Assembly: GCF_015709515.1 (NCBI RefSeq)
Contig: NZ_JADNQZ010000059.1
Location: 372,001-436,000 of the forward strand
DNA from: Methylocystis sp. H62
GTDB taxonomy: Bacteria; Pseudomonadota; Alphaproteobacteria; Rhizobiales; Beijerinckiaceae
Reading direction: 5' to 3'
DNA length: 64,000 bases
In this document: one piece after another, positions 27,550 through 35,671 of the stretch
Numbering within the stretch: the stretch's first letter is position 1
Layout of the letters: every line of letters starts with the position of its first letter
Made by a program: the position numbers and the translations under genes
The notes under the pieces: model-generated
Database searches by the model: none
What the model saw: only the letters and a program-made list of their open reading frames with translations
What the model was told of the DNA's origin: nothing

Positions 27550-27651
27550 TGACAGCCGCCGTTGAGCGCCATTGAACGCTGAGGAATCGATGGCGCTGGA
27601 GCGCAATTATCGCGCCGCAGCCATGGCGCGTTCAAGCGAATTGCTCTGTCG

Positions 27652-29067
27652 TCATTCATAGGCGCTCCGCATCTCCTCGATTGCAGCGATCTTGGCGTAG
27701 AGCGGCGCCCAGTCGTCGCGCTCGGCGATCGCCGCCCAAAGCGCCTCGACTTCGTCGATGAGCATCGTACAGGGCGCCGCGCCCTGGAAATAGGGGTGAT
27801 CGAGGCGCGCGGAAGGCGCCGGTTCGTGTGCGGCCAAAGCGGCGCGCAGCGGCGCGAAGGCTTCCGCGTCATAGTGCGCCGCCGACGGACTGTGTTTGGC
27901 GCGCCCGGCGGACGCCAAGCCGCCGCGCCAGTCGAAGAAGGTCCGTTCGAAAGGGGCCTGCGTCACTGTCAGAAAATCGACGAAGGCCTTCGCCAGCGCC
28001 GCGTCGGCTTCCTCGCCGGCCGAGGCGAGCCCGAGCCGATTGAGCAGCGCCGCGCGAAACTCCTGCTGGATACGCGTGGGAAAGGTCGCCAGCACCTTTT
28101 CGGCGGTCTTTAGCCCGATGAGGGGGATCAGACATTCGGCCAGACGGGACAGATTCCAGCCGAGCGCGCCGGGTTGACGCCCGAAGGCGTAAAGCCCGCT
28201 TTCGTCGAAATAGGCGGCGGTGAAGGTCGGGTCATAGACTGGCGCGAAGCGCCATGGCCCATAGTCGAAGCTCTCGCCGGTGACGTTGATATTGTCGGAA
28301 TTCAGCACGCCGTGAACGAAGCCTGACGCCATGTAGCCGGCGCCGAGCCGGGCGACCCGCGCTACGACCTCTTCGAGAAAGGCGAGGGCCCTCTCCGGCG
28401 CCGGCAGATCGGCGATGGCGGGGAAATAGTGACGGCAGACGTGGTCGAGTAGCCTCTCGATCGCCGCGGCGTCGTCATGGAAGGCGAGGCGCTGAAACGT
28501 TCCGATGCGAATATGCGAATGCGACAGGCGCACCAGCACGCTGGAGCGCGTCGGCGAGGGTTCGTCGCCGCGCATCAGCGCCTCGCCCGTTTCAATCAGG
28601 CTGAAGGTCTTGGAGGTGTCGACGCCGAGCGCCTCGAGCATCTCGGTCGCCAGAATCTCGCGCACGCCGCCCTTGAGCGTCAGCCGCCCGTCGCCGCGCC
28701 GCGACCAGGGAGTCTGGCCGCTGCCCTTGGTGCCGAGATCGAGCAGGCGGCCGTCCTTGGCGTCGCGCAACTGCGCGAACAGGAAGCCGCGACCGTCGCC
28801 GAGATCCGAGTTGTACACGCGGAATTGGTGGCCGTGGTAGCGCAGCGCCAGCGGATGCGCGAACCCGCCCGGAAGCGGCGAAAAACGCCCCAAATGCTCG
28901 ATCCATTCCGCATCGCTCAGAGCGTCGAGGCCGACCCGCGCCGCCCAACGCTGATTGCGGTAGCGGAGTCGATGTTCGGGGAAACTGGCGGGTGCGACGC
29001 GGTCGAAGAAGGGCTCGCCCAGACCTTCGTGTAGCGTCTCGGGGCGATAAAGCTCGGTGACGGGCAT
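27652..29067 (-). CDS. selO: SelO/YdiU-family protein adenylyltransferase
   Basis: 471 residues from ATG 29067; the longer frame begins with TTG. Family signatures are in order: LRYHGHQFRVYNSDLGDGRG, LLDLGTKGSGQTPWSRRGDGRLTLKGGVREIL, TEMLEALGVDTSKTFSL, VLVRLSHSHIRIGTFQRLAF, and the metal-binding LNSDNINVTGESFDYGPW. SelO is a pseudokinase-fold enzyme that transfers AMP to Ser/Thr/Tyr of target proteins; E. coli YdiU modifies redox proteins. Like most bacterial members, this one shows no selenocysteine near the C-terminus (ends RSAYE). It is bracketed by two YdcH-family genes on the same strand. Confidence 0.93.
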   Translation of the reverse strand: MPVTELYRPETLHEGLGEPFFDRVAPASFPEHRLRYRNQRWAARVGLDALSDAEWIEHLGRFSPLPGGFAHPLALRYHGHQFRVYNSDLGDGRGFLFAQLRDAKDGRLLDLGTKGSGQTPWSRRGDGRLTLKGGVREILATEMLEALGVDTSKTFSLIETGEALMRGDEPSPTRSSVLVRLSHSHIRIGTFQRLAFHDDAAAIERLLDHVCRHYFPAIADLPAPERALAFLEEVVARVARLGAGYMASGFVHGVLNSDNINVTGESFDYGPWRFAPVYDPTFTAAYFDESGLYAFGRQPGALGWNLSRLAECLIPLIGLKTAEKVLATFPTRIQQEFRAALLNRLGLASAGEEADAALAKAFVDFLTVTQAPFERTFFDWRGGLASAGRAKHSPSAAHYDAEAFAPLRAALAAHEPAPSARLDHPYFQGAAPCTMLIDEVEALWAAIAERDDWAPLYAKIAAIEEMRSAYE

Positions 29068-29175
29068 AAGGACGAGGTCTCGCAAATCGCGCGCCGCGGC
29101 GCGAACGCCCAAAAAAATAAGGCGGAGATCTCTCTCCGCCCATGGCGTAAAGCAGAAAGTGAGCGAAGGGAAACG

Positions 29176-29355
29176 CTAATGTCGCGTTTCGCTAATCGAC
29201 AATTTGGCGAGCTCGTCCTTGATCTGCAGCTTCTTGCGTTTGAGTTCCAGGATCTTCAATTCGTCCGATTGGGGATGCAGCTGTTCCTGCTCGATCTCCT
29301 TTTTGATCGCGTCATGGCGGCGCTGGAGTTCGACGATATGGCCCTGCAAGGACAT
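29176..29355 (-). CDS. YdcH-family (DUF465) small protein, second copy
   Basis: 59 residues from the ATG at 29355, which has a near-perfect AAGGAGG eight bases upstream. The pattern HIVELQRRHDAIKKEIEQEQ followed by ELKILELKRKKLQIKDELAKL is the DUF465 helical hairpin. It is shorter than the copy downstream of selO and not closely similar to it in sequence, so the two are unlikely to be a recent duplication. It starts the selO gene cluster, with 108 bp between its stop and the selO ATG. Confidence 0.85.
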   Translation of the reverse strand: MSLQGHIVELQRRHDAIKKEIEQEQLHPQSDELKILELKRKKLQIKDELAKLSISETRH

Positions 29356-29606
29356 GCGAAACCTCCTTAACTTCTCTCCGCTCGACAAGCGGGAGGGGCG
29401 TTAAGTCTGCCACAAAGCGGGCGCGCCGCAAGACTCGAAATCGCGCCACGTCACAAAACTTTTGCATGCGAAGCCCATGGCCTTTACGGAACGTCAATTC
29501 TTTCCGTGGCTTGCGGGCGAGGCTGATTCCCAACGTCGCAGGCGAAGCCCGCTTGCGCGTCGCCGCGTACGTCAGTATAGACGGGCGCTCCGGCCCACGG
29601 GCCTGG

Positions 29607-29682
<76 letters not shown>

Positions 29683-29727
29683 AAAAATCAAAAGCTTACG
29701 AAAAGCTTCGGAAAACACCCCCTCACA

Positions 29728-29749
29728 TTGGAAGCAGGTTGGAAGCAGG
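29728..29749 (+). repeat. Tandem TTGGAAGCAGG pair inside attL
   Basis: Two exact 11-bp copies head to tail, 46 bp inside the attL core. The same unit recurs in the same orientation beside attR (44698-44731, 44808-44817). Position and repetition fit arm-type binding sites of the element's tyrosine integrase. Confidence 0.65.
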
Positions 29750-29799
29750 CCGCGCTTGCGATAGACTCCCGCGCGACATGATTTGCACGCGGAGGCTTG

Positions 29800-30114
29800 A
29801 TGCGCGTCGTCGGTGAATGCACATCGCTATCCGAGCTGATGAAGCTCGTCGCGGCTCGGCGCTATGAACTGCGGATCGCGAGCCTTGCCTTAGACCAAGC
29901 GGTCGGTGTCGCCGATGGATATGTCAGCAAGCTCGAATGCGGCATGAAGCGGCCAGGCGAAATGTCTCTGCCCTCCATCTTGGGCGCGCTCGGTCTCAAG
30001 CTCCAGGTCATCGCCGACGATGACGCGCTGCCGGCGAGCGTCCGGGCGCTGGTCGGCACGTCGCACTACGTTCCGCCCAGTCACCGGCCAGACGAAGCCG
30101 ACCTCGCCGCGTAA
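29800..30114 (+). CDS. XRE-like helix-turn-helix regulator
   Basis: 104 residues from the ATG preceded by GGAGG five bases upstream. A cro/C1-type helix-turn-helix is visible in residues 12-62: LMKLVAARRYELRIASLALDQAVGVADGYVSKLECGMKRPGEMSLPSILGALGL, where the second helix and YVSKLE recognition helix are typical. The C-terminal 35 residues are not conserved. It is the first gene of the integrated element, next to the attL arm repeats, and is a candidate regulator of the element. No operator is evident. Confidence 0.75.
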   Translation: MRVVGECTSLSELMKLVAARRYELRIASLALDQAVGVADGYVSKLECGMKRPGEMSLPSILGALGLKLQVIADDDALPASVRALVGTSHYVPPSHRPDEADLAA

Positions 30115-31045
30115 TTCGCGCAATCCACTGGCGGGCGATGGGGGTGGGGGCCTTTTGCGCGAAGGCCGGGTAGGGCCAAAAAACGGGTCGCCGACCCCTA
30201 TCTCGTGCTTCAGCCGCACACTTCTCCCTCCCCAAAACCCGGCTGATATGGGAGGAAATCGGCCTTGCCGCCATTTTTTCTCGGCCTACGGAGATTTTGG
30301 CCATTCGGTTGGCGTGCTTAGCGGTCGCCCCCCGCACGCCTCGCCCCTCAAAAAATTTCGCCTGTCAGAAATTATCCGGGGCTATGGCAGTGAGGCTGCT
30401 TCTCGTAATGGTTGTGCGCACGTCAAAAATCGCCTTTACGTGTCAAGGCTTCCTTGACAAAACGGTGGCGGTGCGTTGGAATTTTTTGCGGCGCTGGGAG
30501 GGTGATGGGCCCGGCGCGAGAGGCAAACTCGGCCGGGCCATCGTGCGGTTGCTGAAACGGACACCGCCGACTTGCGGTAATTGGATACCACTTCCGCGAG
30601 AGACTTTCCAGCCCGGCGAGAGCCGATCGAGCCTCAGATAAATTGCCCGCCACCGCGGCGCATTGGTCGAAGAGGCCATCCGGGGGCAGACGACCGGGCG
30701 TCTTCACCTCCATGAGGGCTTCCGCGCCGGGCAAACGCCGCCGCTGGCTATGCCCGCATCCGAGACTTGAACGGCAAACCTCGCGGGGGTTCCTCGCGGC
30801 CGGGCGGCTGGCCCCCGATATCGGGCATCTCGGGTATACGGTCTAGGGTGGCTCCCCATTTCCGCTTGGCGCTTAGCCGGGATTAGCGGAAGGCGGATTA
30901 TTGCTTAAATTTCCTTCGCTGGCGCTGGCGCGGATGGTCTTGCGAACCCTGCGCAATTTACCGGCGACCTGCTGTCCGGCTTTTCGCTTTTCTTAAGCGC
31001 CTTGTTTCAGACTCGCGGCGAAAATTTTTTCCAGTCGAGCATTTT
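30115..31045. other. Long stretch with at most one weak gene
   Basis: 931 bp between two element genes. Several frames are open in this GC-rich DNA, but only the minus-strand frame 30423-30713 has an acceptable start. Nothing resembling an RNA gene, repeat array or terminator with a T-run was found. Confidence 0.5.
30423..30713 (-). CDS. Possible small protein of the element, weak
   Basis: 96 residues from ATG 30713 with GGAAG about eight bases upstream. The composition (LPPDGLFDQCAAVAGNLSEARSALAGLESLSRKWYP) is more protein-like than the competing frame on the other strand, but there is no family resemblance and the last 25 residues look random. It could equally be non-coding. Confidence 0.28.
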   Translation of the reverse strand: MEVKTPGRLPPDGLFDQCAAVAGNLSEARSALAGLESLSRKWYPITASRRCPFQQPHDGPAEFASRAGPITLPAPQKIPTHRHRFVKEALTRKGDF

Positions 31046-31453
31046 ATGACCGATTATCCCGATTTCACGCATATCAGCTACATCAATAGGGCGTCGAGCA
31101 TTCTCGGTGAATTTATGGAAAGGGATCGTCGCCAAAAGAACGCGCTCGCCAATGCGATGATATTCGCTGCTGATAAAGTAGCTGAACACTCGGGTGTCCA
31201 AGGCGGCTTTCTGGGGCCTTTTGACATTAACGCTCTCGCTACGATTGGGCAGATGGGCGCGCTCGCCGAAGAAATCTCGGAATTATTCGTGGATCAGCGC
31301 GATGCCGCCGGGTTTATGGGATGCTGTTCTTACGCCGCGATATCGGTGATGTGTTTCTTGCGCGCCGGCCGGTATCACAATGATCCGGCAGCTGCCGAAC
31401 TTGCAACGCTGGTTGTCGAGCTGTTCGGTACTGCCAAAGCAGCCCGCGACTGA
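31046..31453 (+). CDS. Unknown protein of the element
   Basis: 135 residues. The sequence is helical and mildly acidic: ISYINRASSILGEFMERDRRQKNALANAMIFAADKVAEHSG, then INALATIGQMGALAEEISELFVDQRDAAGFMGCCSYAAISVMCFLRAGR and a final helix ELATLVVELFGTAKAA. No signal peptide and no clear membrane segment, although CCSYAAISVMCFL is hydrophobic. No known family is recognised. It lies in the cargo part of the element, upstream of a tiny exported peptide and the IHF-like gene on the same strand. The ribosome binding site is weak. Confidence 0.55.
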   Translation: MTDYPDFTHISYINRASSILGEFMERDRRQKNALANAMIFAADKVAEHSGVQGGFLGPFDINALATIGQMGALAEEISELFVDQRDAAGFMGCCSYAAISVMCFLRAGRYHNDPAAAELATLVVELFGTAKAARD

Positions 31454-31512
31454 GCCGCTGTTCCCGTCGCGGGGGAATTCGTGTCAGCCAAGGAAAAAGG
31501 AGCGGCGCCGAA

Positions 31513-31683
31513 GTGAATGCCGCTAGATTGGCGGTTGCCGCGCTCGTTGCCCTATGCGCGACAGCCTTTGCCGCCGATCTGCCGCTCAACCCCGCCGTGA
31601 CCCAAATTCGCCGGCGACACGATTTGTGTTCCGGGCTGGGCGAAGACGCAGCGGCCGTCAGGGCGATATACGGGTCGGCGTAA
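31513..31683 (+). CDS. Short exported peptide of the element
   Basis: 56 residues from a GTG with AAAGGAG ten bases upstream. A signal peptide is evident (NAARLAVAALVALCATAFAA) and leaves a mature peptide of about 35 residues, DLPLNPAVTQIRRRHDLCSG and a short helix. It could be a small envelope-targeted phage product, but I recognise no family. Confidence 0.4.
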   Translation: MNAARLAVAALVALCATAFAADLPLNPAVTQIRRRHDLCSGLGEDAAAVRAIYGSA

Positions 31684-31757
31684 GGTCCGCCGCATGATGC
31701 CGCGAATGAGGCTTGACGCTCGTTTCGGTGCCGTGCAGCATGCGGTCGCTTATACTT

Positions 31758-32102
31758 ATGACAGATAGCATGACCTTGTCTCGAACTGAACTTTCGTGCT
31801 CCGGCGCCAAGAGGGGCAGCGTGACTCGTTCGGAACTCGCAGACGCGATCCACCGAAAAGTCGGCGTGCCACGGGCCGAATGCGCGAAATACATTGACAT
31901 AGTGCTTGAAGAAATTTTCGAGTGCATCGTCGCACGCGAAGAAGTCAGGCTCTCCTCCTTCGGCACCTTTCTGGTGCGGGCCAAAAAGGAGCGGCTGGGG
32001 CGCAATCCGAAAACGGGCGTAAGCGCCAAGATTTCGGCGCGGCTGGTCGTCTCCTTCAAGCCGTCCAACATCATGCTCGCAAAAATCAACGGCGACGCTT
32101 GA
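31758..32102 (+). CDS. IHF-alpha-like DNA-bending protein of the element
   Basis: 114 residues from ATG 31758; 31770 is another possible start. The HU/IHF fold is complete: VTRSELADAIHRKVGVPRAECAKYIDIVLEEIFECIVAREEVRLSSFGTFLVRAKKERLGRNPKTGVSAKISARLVVSFKPSN. The arm motif GRNPKTGV and FKPS match IHF alpha rather than HU. The N-terminal 20 residues are extra and lack a ribosome binding site. IHF bends DNA in integration, excision and packaging, so an element-encoded subunit could support its own integrase. A strong terminator follows 60 bp downstream. It probably pairs with the host beta subunit, an inference. Confidence 0.85.
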   Translation: MTDSMTLSRTELSCSGAKRGSVTRSELADAIHRKVGVPRAECAKYIDIVLEEIFECIVAREEVRLSSFGTFLVRAKKERLGRNPKTGVSAKISARLVVSFKPSNIMLAKINGDA

Positions 32103-32161
32103 CGTTGCGGCGCATGCTGTGAGGGCGTAGCATTGCGTCAGCGTCGGTGCTCCGTCGCAAC

Positions 32162-32200
32162 AAAACGCCCCGACCGTGGATGTAACGGCGGGGCGTTTTT
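32162..32200 (+). terminator. Intrinsic terminator after the IHF-alpha-like gene
   Basis: Arms AACGCCCCG and CGGGGCGTT enclose a 16-base loop that can itself pair CCG/CGG, followed by TTTTT. The A-run before the stem could serve the opposite direction too. Confidence 0.8.
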
Positions 32201-32282
32201 GTGCCCCAGGGGCGGGACTGTCCCGTCGACGCTCAACGTTCCGCTATGGGCTTTAAGCAACGATCGTCGTATAGCTTGATTC

Positions 32283-32990
32283 ATGCACCCTGCCGCCAGA
32301 CGTTTTGAGGATGTGCCGATCGGAATCGGTTCCTATACGGTTCCCGAGGCGTCACGTTTGATCAAGACGCCGGCACGCAACATTCGCCGGTGGCTTGGTG
32401 GGTATTCTCATAAGAATCGAGGCATGGCGGTTGAAATTCCTCCGCTGTGGACGCCGCAGATTCCAAGGCTAGACGACCACATTGAGCTCGGCTTTCGCGA
32501 TCTGATCGAGCTCCGCTTCGTTCAGGCGTTCATCGACGCCGGCTTGGGGCTAAAGACCATCCGCAATTGTCTGGAATACGCGCGCGAGTGCGCGAATGAC
32601 GACCGGCCGTTTTCCACGCGGCGGTTCAAGACCGATGGCAGAACCATTTTTCTCGATAGCCTGAAGCAGTCCGGCGACACGGAGCTGCTTGATCTCAAGA
32701 AGCGCCAATTCGTATTCAAACGCGTTATCGAGCGAAGCTTCAAGGATTTGGATATTTCCGATGAGGCGGTTGCTCGTTGGCGGCCTCTCAACGGGAAGGA
32801 CACCATCGTGCTCGACCCGAAACGCGCCTTTGGCCAACCCATCACAGCTAATTTCGGCGTGCCAACTGTCGTGCTTGCGGACGCCCTGAAAGTCGAGGGG
32901 TCAGTTGAGCGCGTCGCGAAGATTTATGAAGTTTCCGCGTCAGTTGTTCGAGATGCAGTGAAATTTGAAGAATCCCTCCTCGCGGCGTGA
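32283..32990 (+). CDS. Antitoxin-like protein of a VapBC45-type pair (DUF433-containing)
   Basis: 235 residues. The N-terminus has a MerR-like helix-turn-helix (GIGSYTVPEASRLIKTPARNIRRWLGGY); the middle (HIELGFRDLIELRFVQAFIDAGLGLKTIRNCLEYA) is helical; the C-terminus (FGVPTVVLADALKVEGSVERVAKIYEVSASVVRDAVKFEE) resembles DUF433, a small DNA-binding fold common in antitoxins. Its stop overlaps the GTG start of the PIN-like gene by four bases (GTGA), standard for a type II toxin-antitoxin operon. It probably represses its own promoter and neutralises the downstream toxin. Confidence 0.78.
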   Translation: MHPAARRFEDVPIGIGSYTVPEASRLIKTPARNIRRWLGGYSHKNRGMAVEIPPLWTPQIPRLDDHIELGFRDLIELRFVQAFIDAGLGLKTIRNCLEYARECANDDRPFSTRRFKTDGRTIFLDSLKQSGDTELLDLKKRQFVFKRVIERSFKDLDISDEAVARWRPLNGKDTIVLDPKRAFGQPITANFGVPTVVLADALKVEGSVERVAKIYEVSASVVRDAVKFEESLLAA

Positions 32991-33388
32991 AAGTTCTCCT
33001 CGACGAGCACCTTCCTCCAGCGCTCGCTAGAGCCCTAAACGCCCTTTTTGCTGGAGAACATGAGATCATCCATCTTCGCGATAGGTTTGGTCCACGCGTT
33101 ACTGACGTTGAATGGATCGAAGCGCTCGGCCGGGAAGGCCGATGGATCGTCATATCGGCGGATCGGCGTATAACGAGGAACAAAGCGGAGTATCACGCAT
33201 TCCGAAACTCTAAGCTCATCGGCTTCTTCATGTCTCCCAGCCTTTACAAGAGCAAGATCACTAAGCAGGCTGAGCGCCTGCTGGCGCTATGGGAAGGCAT
33301 TGTCGATCTCGCTGGCCGCGTGGAAGGTGGCGCGATGTTCGAACTGCCCATGAAAACCACCACTCGATTCCGACAGCTAAAGCCGTAG
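32987..33388 (+). CDS. PIN-like toxin of a VapBC45-type pair
   Basis: 133 residues from a GTG overlapping the antitoxin stop. The N-terminus MKVLLDEHLPPALARAL is the hallmark of PIN-like ribonuclease toxins of the DUF5615/VapC45 group; further acidic positions are D37 in LRDRFG, D46 in TDVEWIEALGREG, and D60 in VISADRRI. Predicted to be an RNA-cleaving toxin held by the antitoxin. Location on an integrated element suggests a role in element stability or phage defence. Target RNA unknown. Confidence 0.75.
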   Translation: MKVLLDEHLPPALARALNALFAGEHEIIHLRDRFGPRVTDVEWIEALGREGRWIVISADRRITRNKAEYHAFRNSKLIGFFMSPSLYKSKITKQAERLLALWEGIVDLAGRVEGGAMFELPMKTTTRFRQLKP

Positions 33389-33849
33389 TATGGAAGGCGC
33401 TCACCCCTCGCTTGATAGTCCGGCCAGTCCGGCATGATCGTCACCTCGCGTTCGCGGCATCTGACATAGCGTGCGCGACCGTCTGCGTGACGGGCTCCGC
33501 GGCGATTGACGAGCCCCCTCCGGCCAGGTTGTCCTCGAAATAAACATAGGCGAGCGCGACACCGCCCGCATCTTCCACGCACAGAAAAGGGGCCGGCCCT
33601 GGGGGCTGGCCCCTGATCGCTTCGAAAAGCGCAAGGTTTTTGCAACGTTCAAATCATTGCGCGTCTGGTCGGAAGGCACAGTGCGCGGGCGCACAGGATG
33701 ATCGATTTCTGCGCCCCTTCCAGATGCGTCAACGCCGCTAAGGCGCATTCGATCACAGCCGTGGCGTTCTCCTTCTTACTTTCCGCCATGATCCTGACTC
33801 ATCGAGTGTGAGAGTATTGATCACGCGATTCGAATTTAGGAGCGCGACA
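33389..33849. other. Region with one weak small gene
   Basis: 461 bp between the toxin gene and the next small gene. Apart from the possible 46-codon minus-strand ORF at 33649-33789 nothing stands out. A G/C-rich imperfect hairpin (GGGGCCGGCCCT ... AGGGGCC area, 33588-33616) might act as a weak terminator but has no T-run. Confidence 0.45.
33649..33789 (-). CDS. Possible 46-residue helical peptide
   Basis: ATG preceded by AGGA four bases upstream. The product MAESKKENATAVIECALAAL... is an amphipathic helix with three cysteines. It is below usual length limits and has no recognisable family; coding status is uncertain. Confidence 0.3.
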   Translation of the reverse strand: MAESKKENATAVIECALAALTHLEGAQKSIILCARALCLPTRRAMI

Positions 33850-34080
33850 ATGAACGCCGATCGATCAAGCGAGCCTCGATACAACATTGTCATCTGGAAA
33901 AAGGACAAACAAGTCGGAACACTGCGAGACCATGGTGCGAGCCAGGCATGGAGTTCCTTCGGCGGAGCCGTCGCGCGCTATAGAGGTTCGGCCGACAGCC
34001 ACCGCGTGGAACTTTACGACGGGCCGAACTTGATTGAGGCTTGGACTTCCGAAGAGGGACACAAAGCACTTTCCGCCTAA
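33850..34080 (+). CDS. Small unknown protein of the element
   Basis: 76 residues from the ATG preceded by TTAGGAG eight bases upstream. The sequence (RYNIVIWKKDKQVGTLRDHGASQAWSSFGGAVARYRG then HRVELYDGPNLIEAWTSEEGHKA) suggests a compact alpha/beta domain with a strand, a helix and a final strand. I recognise no family. Its stop overlaps by four bases the end of the convergent SRAP gene. Confidence 0.55.
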   Translation: MNADRSSEPRYNIVIWKKDKQVGTLRDHGASQAWSSFGGAVARYRGSADSHRVELYDGPNLIEAWTSEEGHKALSA

Positions 34081-34757
34081 AAATCGCGGGTCGCAAAAAT
34101 CTCGGCAATCAGCGTCGGATCAGCGTCGCCGACGCCCGAGCGGTTCACCCGAGGCGAGACGATCCATTCCTGCAGCGCATCCTCTGGCGGCGGATGCAAC
34201 AGCGCGCCAGGATCGTCTCCCGCCATCCATGCGCCGGCGTCTCGCCAGTCGAGAATGATCGGCATGCGATCGTGAAAGCGCGTCATCCAATTGTTCGCCG
34301 CGCCGACAATGATCGTGGCGGAGTCGACCTGTGCGTCGCTTTCGGCGTCGCGCCATGTCTCCCATAGCGCAGCGAAGGCGAGAGGCCGACCATCGGGCGC
34401 GCTGAAATAGTGGGGCGTCTTCGCGCCTTTGGCGCCCGTCCACTCATAGAAGCCGGGCGCCGGAATGACGCAGCGCCGGCTCTTGAACGCCGATCGAAAC
34501 ATCGGCTTCTCGGCGACCGTCTCGGCGCGGGCGTTAAACGTCGAGGGAAGCTCGCTCAGCGGCTTTTTCCACCAAGAGGGCAGAAGCCCCCATCGCATGG
34601 GAACAAGGTCACTGCCGCCCGATGTAGGACGGAGGACCTCAATTCTGGTTGTCGGCGCGATGTTGTAGCGGGGCCCGAGGTTTCGCGGCTGGCCGATCAG
34701 GTCGGCGAGCCGGTGAAGTTCTTCCCAAGACAGATGTTGCGTGAAGCGTCCGCACAT
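34077..34757 (-). CDS. SRAP-family protein (YedK/HMCES), SOS-response-associated
   Basis: 226 residues. The catalytic Cys2 is directly after the initiator Met (MCGRFTQ); other SRAP landmarks are YNIAPTT, MRWGLLPSWWK, FNARAETVAEKPMFRSAFKSRRCVIPAPGFYEW and FHDRMPIIL. YedK forms a thiazolidine crosslink through Cys2 with abasic sites in single-stranded DNA, shielding them. It lies inside the integrated element, oriented like the replication and virion block but separated from it by 490 bp of AT-richer DNA. It could be cargo that protects replicating element DNA. Confidence 0.92.
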   Translation of the reverse strand: MCGRFTQHLSWEELHRLADLIGQPRNLGPRYNIAPTTRIEVLRPTSGGSDLVPMRWGLLPSWWKKPLSELPSTFNARAETVAEKPMFRSAFKSRRCVIPAPGFYEWTGAKGAKTPHYFSAPDGRPLAFAALWETWRDAESDAQVDSATIIVGAANNWMTRFHDRMPIILDWRDAGAWMAGDDPGALLHPPPEDALQEWIVSPRVNRSGVGDADPTLIAEIFATRDF

Positions 34758-35248
34758 GGCGGGAGCATAGCGAGAACGTCAGACACATCAACCGTCGCGC
34801 ACGTATGGAGTGTTGCGTCGAATTTTGACTTGAAAGGCAGTAATCCCCAGTATGCCAATTCTAAAAAAATCACGTCGCTCGAATAGCTTAGACTGCATAA
34901 CAAATACACTCTTGCTTGGCGTAGTAAATAATTGTTTCATAAAAAAAGGGGGGGACGGGGAAAATTGCAAACTCATCTTCGTGACTTTTATATCTCATGC
35001 GCAATCGCTGCCAGTATCGCGCTTGCTGGCGTCACAAAAATGCTGGGGTGGTGGTGATGTAGTCGGTGAAATTCGGGGTGTTTCACATTTTCCCTATAGA
35101 AATCATTTTACGCTGACAGCTCCTATACGAGCGAATTACCAATCAAATCGCGCGCCATTTGGAAGCTTGTTTATGAGAAAATCCTGGGTGCTTCCGTTTT
35201 CATTCCCCGCCTCCACTAACGAACGAATTCTTCGTGCTCGGCGAGTGA
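34758..35248. other. AT-richer segment without a supported gene
   Basis: About 490 bp. From 34840 to 35230 the A+T content is visibly higher than anywhere else nearby, with runs such as seven A then seven G at 34941-34954. A plus-strand frame (34852-35286) is open but has an atypical composition and overlaps the end of the virion-like gene. Probably remnant foreign DNA or a regulatory gap. Confidence 0.45.
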
Positions 35249-35671
35249 TCAAATTATGGCGAGTTGGTCCGGCGAATTTTTGTTGAGCGCCGACGGCGGG
35301 GCGAAGCGGGGAACGCATCGCAGCGCGAGCCCGCGATCTTCGCGCCTGGCGAGCTGCGCGTGGAGAAGCTTCTCACGCTTGATCTGGTCTTCGACGCTTT
35401 GGGTCGCAGGCTCGATTGGTTGAGGCGGCGATGCGGGGGGCGGAGTGGCGAGCGGCTGCGGGGTTGACTGAAGATGCGCCGTAGGCGGCGACTCCAAATT
35501 GAGGTTCGTGGAGATGCGGTTGAGGCCGAAGCGCTGATTTGTGTCCAGGCTCCCCTGCAGCTGCTTCGTAGCGATGGCGACGATGATCTTCGCGCCACTC
35601 CCGCGCGCAATCCAGTTTGCGCCGCAGCTCGGCGTGACGTTGCGGGCCGCCGCGAACGCTATCTCGGGGGG
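35249..35671 (-). pseudogene. Phage-type protein lacking a start codon, probable frameshift at a C6 run
   Basis: 140 codons are open and read like real protein (EIAFAAARNVTPSCGANWIARGSG, KIIVAIATKQLQGSLDT, NQRFGLNRISTNLNLESPP, a Pro-rich linker and KREKLLHAQLARREDRGLALR). It follows the stop of the preceding virion-like gene in the same frame, and no ATG, GTG or TTG occurs near its 5' end. A GTG at 35679 would open it with an eight-base overlap if the C run at 35666-35671 were one base longer. So this is either a real frameshift mutation, a base-call error, or readthrough of the TGA. Family unknown. Confidence 0.5.

Noticed and set aside
30297..30641. Plus-strand frame of 114 codons in the left part of the element
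   Set aside because: Composition typical of a shadow frame and no supported start.
34941..34954. A7G7 homopolymer as a phase-variable switch
   Set aside because: It is not inside a gene I can support, so a switch function has no basis.
34852..35286. 144-codon plus-strand frame in the AT-rich segment
   Set aside because: Atypical residues, no ribosome binding site, overlaps the opposite-strand virion-like frame. Left as unexplained DNA.
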